Assembly (NCBI RefSeq): GCF_037392515.1
Contig: NC_090281.1
Coordinates: 43,128,645-43,192,644 of the forward strand
Source of the DNA: Haliotis asinina
Taxonomy: Eukaryota; Mollusca; Gastropoda; Lepetellida; Haliotidae
Reading direction: 5' to 3'
DNA length: 64,000 nucleotides
In this document: positions 36,601 through 51,600 of the stretch, piece by piece
Position numbering within the stretch: position 1 is the first letter of the stretch
Layout of the letters: each line of letters begins with the position of its first letter
Made by a program: the position numbers and the translations under genes
Notes under the pieces: model-generated
The model's database searches: none
Told to the model about the DNA's origin: nothing
What the model saw: only the letters and a program-made list of their open reading frames with translations

Positions 36601-39600
36601 TAACCAATCAGAAAGGAATGTATGGTCTGCTATATGTGTTGTTATAATTCTTATTGTTTTTGCAGCCCCTCACTGTTAGACCACAGCTGTGTCCCTAATG
36701 CTGTTGCTGTGTTCACTGGGACAACCCTCTCAGTCAGGTGTCTGACAGATATACCTGGTGACCAGCCCACACAAGTAAGTGTCCCTCCCTCACATGCATT
36801 TCATCACCTGTGAAGATCTTGTTTAGAATTGATCTTCAGTATCCCATTCTTGTTGTAAGAGGTAACTGATGGGACTTGCTTGACTCATGATATCATATCT
36901 CAGTTGGATTGTCCATACTTGATTGTTTACAGACTGCTGCCATATGGCTGGAATATTGCTGAGTGCAACAACCGACCAACAAACATTTCATTTGTATCAC
37001 AAATAATACCAACTTGGCAGTATGTCTGGAGGTAGTAAACAGTAAAATATACTAGTCCTGTCTGATCTTGGATGGTCCAGGACAAAGTTATTAAGATGAT
37101 TCCTAATTAGTTTCTCTTTGTCTTGTATGTACTATTTCTGCAAGAATATTTACAATAAATGAAGACAAAATTGCAGGTTAATTTATGAAAAATTTGAAAG
37201 TACCTATTGAAAAATAGTTGGATGGTAAACACATCTGTTAGTGAGAAAATTGGCTGAAGTAGAGCCACTGGACTAACACTTGCTATTTACGACCAATACT
37301 GGCCATATGTCGTCTGTTTGGGAGAGAGTGAGTTTAGTTTTACAACGCCTTTAGCAATATTCCAGGTATATGGCAGAAGTCTAAATGATCGAGTCTGAAC
37401 CAGACAATCCAGTGATAACAGCAGGAGTATTGATCTGTTTGATTGGAAACCAATTATGTGTCAACAAAGTCAGTGAGCCTGACCACCTGATCGCCTCTTA
37501 CAACAAGCATAGTCGACTTTTATGGAAAACATTGATTACTGAAGTCCTATTCTACCAATCTTCACGGGTCTCCTCAGTTTGCAGCACATTCACAAACAGA
37601 TGTTAGGTCAGCCACTCTGTCCAATATATAGAAGCTGTTGGTCCATTTGGTGTCAGGTCCATCATGTTGTCTCATTGACTTTCCACATTTAATGACTACA
37701 CCCTTTCACTTATGAGTTGCAGTCTCTGGCAAATTATTCTATGTATTCACAGCAGGATTTGGGATTGAGTAGTTTGGTCTGTTATCACTGTGCCATTTCA
37801 TCTGCATTATTTTTCCTTATCCTGACTCATGTTTAATTGCTTATCTCCTCTTTCCGGATGAAGGTAGTGGAATACCTGAAATCCTTTGAGGTAGGCTTCT
37901 AAAAGGAGCATACGTAAAATGCACTCACCCACGAGTAGCCTCCCTTTACACGCACACATGGTCAGCTAATCGGCCATGATTGTCACCCTCTTCCTATAAT
38001 GAGGGCGTCTGGAGGCACCTGGGGTCCCTGATACGGCAATAAGTTCTTCAGTTATTTTGGTCCTTTAACTAAATTTATGTTGTATGTGGTATTTGGCTTC
38101 GTATATGCATCATATTTTATCAATTTTGTGATTATTGTGTCTTTATTTAGCATGTATTTCATCAAGCGAGATTTAGTCTCAGTTGATGAAATAGTGTCTA
38201 CAGTGTAGATTACAGCTGTCAGCAGTTGACCTGCACTTAGTTTACCCAGGGTGTAAGCCCATATGTTCTTCTGATAGTAGTAAATTTTGCAGCAATTTAT
38301 CTGATTCAGAATTTACTTTATATACTCGGCCTGTTTACAGACGTGTGAGGGACAGGCAATGTCGGCTTACATTAGCCATGTCTGAAGTGGGTGAATTGAA
38401 TTCGGATAACCGTTTATCTGTTTCTGCTGAGATTCATTCCAGTGGTATGTCTGGCGTTTCTCCAGATCATATCTGGGGTCCAGCGAGTCGTCCCCTAAAC
38501 CACAGAAGAGATCTTCTTTAGAGACAGGGCCGTCGCAGTCTAGGAAGTCTAGATTGTTGAACACCAAGTCCTCTTCTTCCAAATCATTGCAGAATCAACA
38601 TTCTTCAATGAAGGAATCGTTTGGGGAAGAGATCGTCCCTCTGCACGAATGACACATCTTCGACGAGCCACCGTTGATTCTATGCAGCGAGCAAGATATC
38701 AAGCAACATAGTCAATGTGCATCGTCGTCTAGATCGACCCCCCGAGGGCATCATCAACGCCTCAGACTTTGTCAGCAACATCGGTCATCGCAGCAGACGA
38801 CTCTAGAACTCAGCCATCACTACACTCAACGTAGTCGTTCGACACAGGCGCCTTTCTGCAGCAGCTTACGACGCAGATGATTAGCTTAATGGAGTGGTGG
38901 TTTGATGAAGAAAGAGAACTGCATTCGTCAACAATGTCATCTAGATCTGCACTCACACCTGAAGATGAAGAGGAGGCATATGCACACACCCGCACGAGAT
39001 CGTCACCAGAGTCCGTCATCTTGCCGCAGTCCAGAGAGAAATCCACCCACGCCGATTGAGTGCACCCGCACGAGTGGTTATACTTGTGCGAGTAAGGATT
39101 CTCACTTGCGCGGGTGCACTAGCGGGTATACTCGTCAATGCAGAAGACCTTCCTCTGTCTCCCCAGCTCATCAAAGGCGCTGTCAGCAGTCATCATCCCC
39201 TTCAGACTTGGACTCACATAAGAGGGATTGTCGGCATACAGTGAATGTGTTGCACTCTCAGAGGGAAGATCGATACTGCCAAGCATCATCGCCAGAGGAA
39301 GGTCTCTTTTCAGACTGTGAAGTCACATCATTGATCACGAATGGCTTCTACTTAGTCTCACCATTCAAGGACTCCAACGAAGTTAATACTTATAAGATGA
39401 AGAATGACGACATCAATACGCTAACGTTCCCGCCGATAGCTCCGATTTCTACAATTCCTGAGATTTTATCTACAGTGTTCAAGTCAGCAACCAAGTTTCA
39501 TCAACAACATGTGCCGTCCTTCAACGTCCTTCAACACTTGTCGTTTCCCTCTTCATCGCATGGAGCCCTTCATCAGAGCACCAGATGTAGACGAAGCATA

Positions 39601-42600
39601 TAAAGTCATCAGCACAGCCTGTAACAGATCTTACAAGGTAGACGACAACAGGCTTGCTCAACTCGACACCACTATGAGACGCACCTTCTTTGATCTAGCT
39701 TGATCTAGAGCCATCAAAGTCCACTACACCAACAAGTCCCCGTTCTCCAGGGTACAAAGAGCAAGGGATAAGAAGTTTAAAGCTCGAGGAGAGAAGTCAA
39801 CTTCTTTTCGTCGCCCCTTAGGAGGAAACAAGCACCCTCAGATGTCCGGCCGTTCGTCTAGGGATGGAAGAGGCGGTACATTGAAGATCAGGTCCACAAC
39901 GACTGGAGTCTTCCACCCTCAGCCGTTCCCGTACAGCTGTCTCAAGTGGGTGGACTCTTCAACTCTACTGGAAGAATTCTCAATGACGACGACTACATCA
40001 TGAAGATTCAGCCAGACAGCAACAAAATTCCCCTGGAAAATACCCCACCGCTCACAAGACTAGGATGGTTAGTAAATCATCTGAAGTCGGTATTGGAACC
40101 TCAACAAGATTTGAAGTTCCTCGGGATCCGTTTCATCATAACATTGAATCAGATTGTTGTCCCAGAGGACATATAGGTCAAGATTTAAAGACATGATATA
40201 GCATGCACTACTCTCTCCATTGACACTTTAACAATGGCAGTGTTTACTAGGTCTCCTCATGTCAACACAAGATATGACCAGAAGAGGAAGAATACGGCTG
40301 CGTCCGTTACAAAGCTTCTTGAATCTTCATCTCTTCATCTGACATTCCTCTCCCAGACAGTGTGAAGCCCTTTCAACTTTGGTGGACTCGCCAATCGAAC
40401 GTCTGCGCAGGGACTTATATGTTAGAGCTGGCATTCAACAACCATCCCTACGTAGACGCATTCTCTGCAAGGATGGGGAGCCTATCTAGACAACGAGGTA
40501 GCAGCAGGGATCTGGAACAAAGAAGATCAAGCTCTTCACATCAACCAGTTGGAGATGAAGGCAGTCATTCATTCCATCCATCACTTGTCGACAACACTGA
40601 GAGACAAGCCACTGATGATTCACACAGACAACTCAACAGTGGCCTTCTACATAAACAAACAAGGGTCAATGAGATCGCCATCTCTATTACACCTGATGTT
40701 TCAACTCTTTGACAAAGTCGACAGTCTGAATCTCCGAATAAAAGCATCTCCCATACCAGGAGCCTGCAACATCAAGGCAGACAACTTTTCTTGTCCTCTT
40801 CATCCATCACCAACAGAGTGGATGCTGCATTGGGAGGCATTTCAACTAATCAGCCGGACATTCGGATCCCCGCAAATTGACTTATTTGCAACAAGGTTCA
40901 ACTAACAGAAAACAAACTTTGTGTCACCAGTACCAGATCCGTTAGCCTGGGCAACAGATGCTGTCAGCATCCCGTGGGAAGGACTAAATGCATTTGCGTT
41001 TCCCCCTCCAGTACTGCTACCAAAGGTCATCGAGAAGATCAAACAGACAAAGCGCCTACAACTGATTTTGGTTGCTCCTTACTGGCCAATGAGACATTGG
41101 TTTCCCACATTTATAGAAGAGTTAGGACAACCAGCGCTACAACTACCAGGTTTGAAGAATCTTCTCGTCCATCCCCACACGAAACAGGTGCACGGCAACC
41201 CATCTGCATTCCGACTTCACATGTGGACCTGTTTAAAACACAGAGGATACTCAGCGAGAGCAGCGAGTGAAAGTTGTTACTTTAGCCTTACGGAAATCCA
41301 TTCGCACCCTATATGATGACAAGTGGAAGCGATTTGAGACATACGCCAGAAGAAAGGCTTCACGGCGATGAAGGTGACACATCTGCAGCTAGCAGGTTAT
41401 TTTATCATCTCTGACATTCCAGAGGTCTGAAAGGCTCTACATTATCCACATCCTTAGCAGTGCTAAGCTCAGTCATCACCATGAAAACAGGGATCAAGCT
41501 GACTAAAGTACCCGAGCTACTCAACTTACTACGCTCCTTCAAGTTGGAAGATCAACAACGTAGATTTAGAGCTCCAACATCTCACAAGTGATGCATACAA
41601 GCCACTTGACCGGACTTCATTTGAACTGCTGACTCAGAAGACGTTTTTACTTGCCTGCACAGCTGCACGAATGTCAGAAATTCATGCTGTAGACTTCAAC
41701 TGCACATGGTTTGATGCAAGTGATCAAAAGACAGCTCATCTTTATTGTGAAATATCAACTGCCAGGTCAACCGGATAGACAATTCCACATACTGGCATTA
41801 TCTTCGATCTTTGGACCTCATCATACTCAAGGCCAATCATTATGTCCAGTCAGAGCATTGAAAATATGCCTCGCACGTACCAAGTCTAGAAGGCAACATT
41901 TCAAGCGCCTCTTTATCCCTGTATCTACTGAGACACCTACGGAAGTATCCTGCAACTCTATCTCAGTGTGGATCAGAGCTGTTATATTGAGAGCCTACAA
42001 AGCAGCCGGATTGGAACCTCCACGAGCCTCCAACCCACATGAAGTCAGAGCCTTGGCCTCTACACAAGCGCTACATGGAAATTACTCACTATCAACTATA
42101 ATGGAGGGCTTCTTTTGGAAGTTAAACATGGTGTTTGCCAACCATTATCTACGAGACATAGCCACGAAGGACGTCTCTGGCATTCATCAGTTTGGGCCTC
42201 TTGTCATTGCTCAGCAACTAACAGTTGTACTTGTAATGAAGATACTTGTACATGAAGAAGGGTTGCAGCTAGTCTTGATTACAATATCTTGACATTTAGT
42301 TGCATCAGAAACAACAGGACGCTAGTTATTTTTGATGTCATGTTCCAGTCAACGAAGCCCTCTACAGAAGACAAGTTCGACTGGATGTGATCCATCCAGA
42401 ATCTACAATGAATATTAGAAGAACAGGACCGAATTATCGCTGTTACAAGTTCCCGAAGGGAAGGGGGAGGGTGGGAATATTGGACGTAATGTTGATTCAT
42501 GACGAAAGCCCTCCCAGCTGCCCCTCACAGGCACGCTGAATTCCTATAATTCTTGTGTCGGCCGATTATTAAGGAGAGAGTGACAATCATGGTCGATCAG

Positions 42601-45600
42601 CTGACCATGTGCGCGGGTACAGGGAGGCAACTCGTGGGTAAGTGTATTTTTTGCGTCCACTTCTTTTAGAAGGGAACTTAAAGGGATTTCAGGTATTCCA
42701 CTACCTTCTCCAGGGAAGAAGAGATAAGCAATTAAGCATGAGTCAGGATAAGTATAAAATGTCAATTTTATTCAGAAAATTACAATTTGTCCTTTACAGG
42801 TGCTTATCAGTTACATCGACCAGCTAGCGCCCTCTTGTGAGCGGAGGAAACAACTCAAGGAGCAGTACTACTTCACATGTCAGTGTCGAAGATGCACAGA
42901 GGCAGACATGGTAGGTGAAAGTAGGTTGATTTTGTAGCAGGATAAGGGGTGCTACGGTTTCAAAGACGACCAGTGCCTGCTGGGGTGTGAGTTGTGTCTT
43001 CTGCCATAAGTTTTTTGTGCTCAGATATATATTTTGGTTTTCTTTCCTTTTCACTGAGATAAATGATGCTCAGGTGATGGTGTGCAGCATCTACCTCAAT
43101 GATACAGCATTTCTGTCTTAAACACAGAGCACTGGTAGATGAGCAGGGAGCAGAAATCAGCTGTCCGTCCGTCCGTCATGTCATATGTACAAGGTGCTCC
43201 TAGACTATCTAAAATGTGCTGATGATTGTAAAGAATAAAACAGACAACTTAAAACCGGCCAGTCAGAGTTTAAAGAATAACTTGCCCTCTAAGTTGAGAA
43301 CAAAAGAATTGTTCTCCCACAGTAGAGCAAGGACCATCTTGGGGTAATGAAGCTGGAGATAAATATCATACTTACTGTAATAAAATCCTACTCCAATAAA
43401 TTCTACCACAACCAAACTCTTTAAAAATGATACCCTATTTACACAAATAAATAAAATGTGAAAATATGACTCTACCTCTTCTGTCATTGTCTTAACGCTT
43501 GCATTCATGGCCCGAACAATGCTGCATAAAACAACGTTTGCTCACCATGTTTCTCTGGTTCCACTTTTTCCCCATTTTCCCTGATGTCATCCTACTACAG
43601 CTGATCTTTTTCTGCTTTTTATGCAACATGCAAATGTGCTCTCTGTACGCCCAATGAAGAGGAAGGACACATTAAAAATAATCACCTCTTCAAAAATGCA
43701 CAATATTATTTATTGAATGCACAGCTGATGTATGACTTTCCTCGTGTTTTGTTGTTTCTTCCAGGACAGTTACGTGCATTGTTTCATCCACTAGTCAACA
43801 TGATCCATGATTCATTCCAGGCTTTAAAGAAGTTATCAAAACATACATTTCTGTACACTTTTCCTTCACAGGACCAACATATTCCCTACAAGGGCCATTA
43901 AATTCCCCGGACTCCAATGTTTATGAGTCAAGATGCCTTGATATTACTTGAATCGAACCGTATCACTTCATGAAATCAAGAAAGAGACTTTCGCTTGTCA
44001 TGTCGGACACCGAATTCGATTCCCCAGATGGGTACAGTGTGTGAAGCTCATTTCTGGTGTCCCTTGCCATGATATTTCTGCAATATTGCTGAGAGTGGCG
44101 TAAAATAATACTCCCAGACATGTCTTCATGAACTGTGGAATCTTCGTGTCCTTGTACTGTGGGCATGTGCAGAACCTTCATATTGCCACCTCAAGGGCCA
44201 AGGTGCCGTTGTCTTCGACAGCATATCAACTTAGTTTTGTGATTTTCAGCACTTAACAGTGCGAGAAACATTTTATTGTGGGTTCAAATTTCAGATCTGC
44301 CAGATTTGTAACTAGGGGTGAAGTGGTATGCCTTGCCATGGTTCAGTATGTGTCTCAGTTTGCTACAATGCGGTGTGGTTCATTAACAATAGAATTAGGA
44401 TGAACATTTTGTGGAAAGGCACTGTTGGTTTGGTTAAAGTTCTGAGCAAAAATCCTCTTAGAATTGGAACCCAAACGAAAGTGCCTTATTACACGATCTC
44501 TTTCATCCAATCGAAGTAACATGAGTTGTTGACAATAGCGGCACAGAGACGTCAGAAACTGTAGCTACATGAAGATTTCACCTAGAATTATATTACATGG
44601 AATATTTGTGATGTGCATACAGTAAGAAGATACTTTTGGTACCAAACACACCATATTTTCAGAGTGAATTTTGGTGTATTGAACCGAAAACCCAATACCA
44701 CGGTATGAATACACCACAGTATGCTGCTCCATCCCAATTTGTTACATGAACTGTCTGCTAGCAATTCACAGAAGAGGTGACCAGGAGGCTGCCATGCTGT
44801 GGCATTACTGAAATACTACACAGATGGTCAGATAATGCTACATTGTTCATTGTCATGTAGTTAATATCCATTGAATGTGTTGAGTATCACATTTATTTCT
44901 ACTTTTGAAACAGCTGTTGTTTTCTCAACAATTGCTTTGAGTTTTTTCAATTTATTCCATAGGGATTTGTTTTACTATGCATAGTTAATAATTGACCTGG
45001 TTGTGTGAATCATATTTATCCCAGTCTGTTCCATACTGTAGTACTTGTGGAACAAGTATCAGTTTCCCAGACCTAGACGGAAGTTATGAATACACTATGC
45101 CTTTTGGAAAGTAGTCAAATATCCTTTATATTTGGGTTGAGACTTTCTTAGTAATTCACAATTTTTTCTGTATCCTGACTCATGCTTATTTGCTTGTCTC
45201 CCTCTTCTATCCAAAGTTTTATTGGAAACTTGAAATCCCTTGAAGTTCCCTTCTTCAAAAGAGGACATAAATCATACTCTCCCGTGTATACCCTCCCTTT
45301 CCTCCATATTTGGAGCCAATAGTGGTCACATGACAAGCCATATTTGTCATTCTCTCCTTCACCCATCAGGAATGTTGTGTGGGTGACTTGGGGTCCCTAT
45401 ACGGCACATATCTCTTGTTTATTTTGGTCTTTAATCCAAATTTTGCTGTATAGGGTTTTTAGTGTGTGTATTTAATTGTATGATGTTAAACTTTTGTGTA
45501 TAAATTACCTATTTTACACGTGTTTGCAACTTGTAACTATGGTTCATAGTTTGTTTACATGTTGATGAAAATTTGTTGATACCGGTTGTCAGTGTTCGAT

Positions 45601-48600
45601 CCTCACCAATTATGTCTATCTTGCACAACAGTCTGTGCTTCTGATGTCCGCTGTGATCTTTGTCAACATTTATCGTCTAAAGAATTTAATCAACTTTTAT
45701 TTGCTATTCTTAGACGTTCAAGATAGAAGGTAAGACGGTATCCATCAGTCTTGTCGGGTAAGGTAAATAATTGCACTAAGTACTGTGTTCTTGCTACAGC
45801 TGATGTTTGTAATTATTTTGAGATGTCGGGTGTATCTCAAGAGCGTGACTTTCTTTTTGTGAAGGACGCTGTATCGGCCAGAAGAGATCAAGATCAAAGG
45901 AATCATCTGTATCTTAGAGTAAGCGATCTAAATCTTCATCATCTACTACAAAGACTCGTTCCATCAGGACATTCTGCCTCCGGGTGCCTTCCACAAGTAC
46001 CAACAGATCTAAATCTGCTGGACTGCTACTGCAACTGCTATGCAGCATAAGTCAATGGATGATTACCTTTGACGCAGACATCTTCAACGAAGGATGGCAG
46101 GTCTGCCAATTCAGCGCATGTACATTGTAGGTCAGGTGATGCATCAGTATTCGCTGATGAATATTCACCTTCACGAAATTCTACATTTTGATCCCAGACA
46201 TGTCATGGAACAGCTCACGCAACACATGATGTCCTTCATAGAGTGGCTCTTTGCAGAAGAGAGAGCTGCCATGAAGGCACCCACAGCGAATGTTTGCATC
46301 CATGAAGACGCATCTTGTTCTCAAACCCAGTTGAATATTGAAGAGGACATGTGCAAATATTTACGTTCTCACATATTATCCCCTTTGTTAACTTCAGCGT
46401 CACTAAATCTGGATACATTCGTGAATTTGGCTCAACAGTAGTTCTCCAAGGATGAGATTCTAACAGCTTTCAACATCATAGTAGAAATGATTTTCCATGC
46501 AGAAGATCTCCTTGGAAATGAAAACGTTACATATCACCTTCACCATCTGATTTGGAAACACACACTTGTGTGCAGGTATCCTCTACCACAGGATGATTTC
46601 TCATTGAAGTATCAGTCTCTGTGCAGATATAGGAAGCCTTTACCAATTGCGTGCACAGATTACCGACTTCAAGATTCGTGCAGGAAAGATAGTACATGAA
46701 GGGACATATGTGTAGATGATAAATACAAGGAATTATGTGCTGAGGATTCACGCTTGGATAAATTTTCATGCAGATATAGGAGGCCTTTGCCAAGTGCACA
46801 CAGGAAGTATCGGCTTGAAGATTTGCGCAGGATGGAAGATGCATAAACACCTGAAGGTTGCAATACAACTCCTTAGATAGATTCTTGGATGAAGGAGTGA
46901 AAGTTATTTTTTCTGTTGTGGATGTAATTGGGATGGTTATAGATTTACCGTTGAATGAATCTATGCTTGTATTTGAATACTGGAAGATCTCCAATGTTCA
47001 TCGCAGGAATGATGATGGATGTGCGGTTCTACTCAGTCATTTATACATGTGCTCACTCGTGTATCTGCTGGACAAGCTGAACAGTGAAGTTACAGACAAG
47101 CCCGAATGTTACTGAAGGAATCGGTGATTGCACAAGATTTCATGATAATCATTTGACTATTCCAACATTAGAAAGACTTCACTTACAGCCCAGATAGCAA
47201 TCTACTGTGTCTTCACGAGGCACAGATGTTTTATAGCAGCAGATTCAGTGTTGTTTATCAGGCAGTTTCTAGCAACAGATGACAGTTTCTGTCACGACAG
47301 CCAGCTATTAAGTCTTTACTGGAATGACAACTCGCTCACAGCGTAGAGTGTTGGCCATCTAAAGACGAAGAATGACACATTTTCATGGCTTATCGTCAAG
47401 ATTCTAGTATCAACACCTAAAAGAATTCACCTTTCACAACTGCGGCACCTCGTTCATCCTCATGATGAAGCCAGCATAGACCTGCAAGACGCGTATCTGC
47501 ATGTTCCTATACATCCACAGTCAAGGAATTCCTAAGATTCCTTTTCAATGGAGCATCCTACCATTTGGAATTTCACTGGCCCCTTTGTTGTTTACGTGGA
47601 TAACAAAGCCTGTAGTAAATTACAACCGAAACAGGATCTGCAGTTTCTGGAGATATGGTTTGTCACATCTCTAAGCCGTAATTTGATTCTGAACAATCGG
47701 TGGAGCAAGATTCAAGCCGGAATTTCTCAAGCACTACTCTTTCCTTTGAAACTCTGCGATTTGCAATGCCTTCTAGGACTTCTAACCTCAGCCCAGGACA
47801 TGACATGCAGAGGGGAGGTTACATTTACAGCTGCTTCGGCTGTTTGTGAATCTACATTTGACCAGCGTGCACCTGATTCAGTTATTGGAGAATCTGATAC
47901 CCTATCTCCTCTGGTGGACTAAGGAATCAAATGTCTGCACAAGAACTTAAGTATCAGAGCCGGACTGCAACACTCATTTATGTTGCCACATCCCTTTAAG
48001 GATGGTGTGCTCGCTTCAACAACAAAGTGGCAGCAGGGACATGGTCAAATCAGGATTGTCGATAGCACATCAATTACAAATCAAGGCAGTAATCAATGCA
48101 ATACAACATTGGTTGGAAGGGTTAAGAAATGCATTACTCATGGTCCACACAGACAACTTCACAGTGGCTTCTTGCATAAACAAACAGGGATCAACAAGAT
48201 CGTTAAATCTGCTTCAACTGACTTTTCAACTTTTCAACATAGTCAACAAGTTGAACATTTACATAAAAGCATGTCATATTCCAGGAGCGAAGAACATTCT
48301 TGCAGTGTGAGACAGCCATCTCCAACAGAATGGATGCTACTCCAAGACGCTTGTCAGCTCATTGCTCAGGCGACAGGATCTCCACTCATAGATCATTTAT
48401 TCTACCTGGTTCAACAGTCAGATAAGCATGTTTGTTTCTCCGGTTCCCGATGTTCGAGCATGGGTGACACAGACACTCTCAGCATATCCTGGGAAGGTCT
48501 GAATGCATACACATTTCCACCACCGGCATTAAAGGGGCACTGATGCAGAGCCATTTCCGTGGATTGGTGAAAACTTTTGTTATTGTTTTTCTCCTGTTAG

Positions 48601-51600
48601 TTACCCGGATGATATCCCAGAATTCGTGACTGGTTTGTGACCTCTGCTGTGCAGTCCGTAAGCGCAATTGATAGTTTAATTATAGACAGATCAACTTAGG
48701 TGAAGTCATTTTTACTTCATTACAAATGTATTATGAAAACAAATGAAACCCTTTGAAGGTTAATCATCTGCCAGTGGTAGAAATGGTAAAAAACTATTAG
48801 GACTGAAAAATAACGAAGCCAATGTACGTCTCTATATTTTGTCTCATAACCCTAATTTTTTTATTGTCAAATTTGTATGATTCTGAAAATTAATAAAAGA
48901 ACACACGATCTGCTTATACTCATAGTAAATTTCTAACATAACAGCAACATTTATACATTGTATAGATGGCCAATGTGGATCCTATTTCACACACATACGC
49001 AATCTAGTGTGTGTTTTCTGTCATACAGATTCTGCTGAATGCTACAACAAATAAATTAAAACACTGCAAATAATGAATGTAAAACAGACTAATTTTATAG
49101 CAACAGTGTCAGGCTACTACCTTGTTCAGGAATATATCCATCAATATCCACGTAAAAGAAATCATATTCCGTTCATCTGCAGCTGGTAAATAATCCTGCT
49201 CTGTGTCGCGTGTCTTACAACTGTCTCATTTGCGAAAAAGTAACACATCGTTTCACGTCTTTCGTTAGTGAAAAACAGGGTGTAGTCATCTACACACACT
49301 GCCTTTTGACAAATCCGCTAGAAGATAAAAGTAATTAATCAGTTAGTGTGTTATCGGTTAATCCTTTGATGTTTGTTTGTTTTTGTAACTCAGCTGATAA
49401 ACCCTCTTACATAACTTACGTAACATACAATAAATTTGCCATTACAGACCTTAATTTACAATGTTGAGTATTTACTCCAGACGGGAGAAATGCCAAATGG
49501 GCACCTTTGTTTAGTAACTGAAGTGGTGTTACAACTAATTATACCTGTTAGAAATTCATTAATTGACCATCCAGAGAATGATGACAAATAACACGTGTAG
49601 GTTTACACCATCAAATGCGAGTTACAGCAAGGAAGATGTAATCTCTGTGTCACATGCAGCCTGAAAACACTTATGGGCCGAAACTGTTTTGAGGATACCA
49701 ACGGAATTTCATGACATAAGGAATACACACAGGCATTTGCTGTGTACTTGGGTAAATAGGTGAAATAAAGGTTTTTTTACGTAAGAAAATTTTCAGATTT
49801 CTCTACCAAACGCAAAGTCATCGTTTTTTGTTTACGAATTCAAATAAATCAACTGTGTGTTTTTATTATCATAAATTATAAACCATTGTAGCTACCATAG
49901 CTACCAAAATTTACGTATGATATTTGCTATCACAGCTGAACCAACACTCAAAACTACCTAAGTATAAAGCTTTGCAATCTTTTGGACTGAAACAAATGGC
50001 TTGATACGTGCCTGTAGACATCATATTTTCATGTAACATGATTAAATATCGAGGTTAAAAACACAGAAATAGGATCAAATTGGATCAGTAACTATACCAT
50101 CCAAGCATCCGAAAAGAACTACACTGCTTGGATATTTTGTTACGATTAGACAAGGAATACCATGGATATCTTTAAACAAATGGCATATGATGGGCATCCG
50201 GCCTCCTGACTGTTGAGGAGAAGAAATTCTGCTAATATGGACAGGAGCCCAGTTCCTTTGTCCGTCATGGTCGAAGGAGCGGGTGCTGACCAATTTGTGG
50301 TTTGGTTTCGTAATTAGACCGTTGGCAAGAAACATTATTCGCTCCGCATCAGTGCCCCTGTAATACCTCAAGTACTAACAAAAATCAAACAAATAACAAC
50401 ACTGCAACTGACTTTGGTTGTGCCTTAGTGGCCAGCGAGAAAGTGGTTTCCCATACTCATTCAAAAACTCTGAAATGCAACAATGAAGGTGCGAAATTGG
50501 TCACACCTGTTAGTACATCTGCACACCAAACATGTGCACAAGAATCCAGGAATACACATATGGATTGCATCAAAACATGTTTGAAAAAATGAGGATAGTC
50601 CGCAAAAGCGTCAAAAGCAGTTACTTTTGCACTAGAGATCTACAGGCAATTTATACAATGACATAAGTGATTTGAATCGCAGAGGATTTATGGTGTTGAA
50701 AGCATTTAAGCATCTGTTTATTCCACTGTCTACAGAGATATCTGCAGTGTCAAGAATGACAGTGTCACTCTGGATGTGAACAGTTAGTTTATGTGCATAT
50801 AAGGCAGCTGGACTCAAGTCTCCACAAGTCTCCAAGTGGGGGGTATTCAGGATCTTTTGAAGTAGCATGAACCACCACCTTTTCTGTTGGATATTACAAG
50901 CAAATAAGCATGAGTCAGGATATGAATATGGTATCAATTTTATTCAGAAAATTACATATTCTGGTACTTTTGGGTTGCGTCCCATATGAGATTTCAATTC
51001 ACATCTGAATGAGGTGCTAGCACACGATGTTGGCCATGCACCCAACTCAGCCACTACAACTTATACAGAAACTGCAACTGGTAGTTTAGATCTCATGTAT
51101 CATGTCATTTACTATGGGTGATACTGGTATGTTGAAAATAGTTTACAATTGTGGTAGCTAGATGACGTCTTTATGTTCGTGATCAATCAAAACGTAACTT
51201 CCACAGATCATCCTTAACATGATTGGTCTAAAGTTTGCTTTCAGTGACCAGATTAGTTTTGTTAAATTTGCTGTTGTGCATGTTTACTTTTCACAAGGAG
51301 TGTTACAAATCCCAAGTGCTAATTGCATGAAGAACATGTAAAGACAGACCATTCTTGCCAGAGATACTGATACTCAGCTGGTCTCATTGAAATGACACTG
51401 ACACTAATTGAATCAACAGGGACCACCAGGTTATACTTTGTGAAAATTGCTCTTGCACACGTTTAAGTTTACCTCACTATAAGCAGTTCTTTGATAACAG
51501 TATTTTAAGACGTTACCTCAGTTTCCTGTTTTTAATACAGGGCTGGTTGTATGTTCACAGGGCCAGCAACATTTTGCAGTTATCAGCCCTGTGGGCTTCC

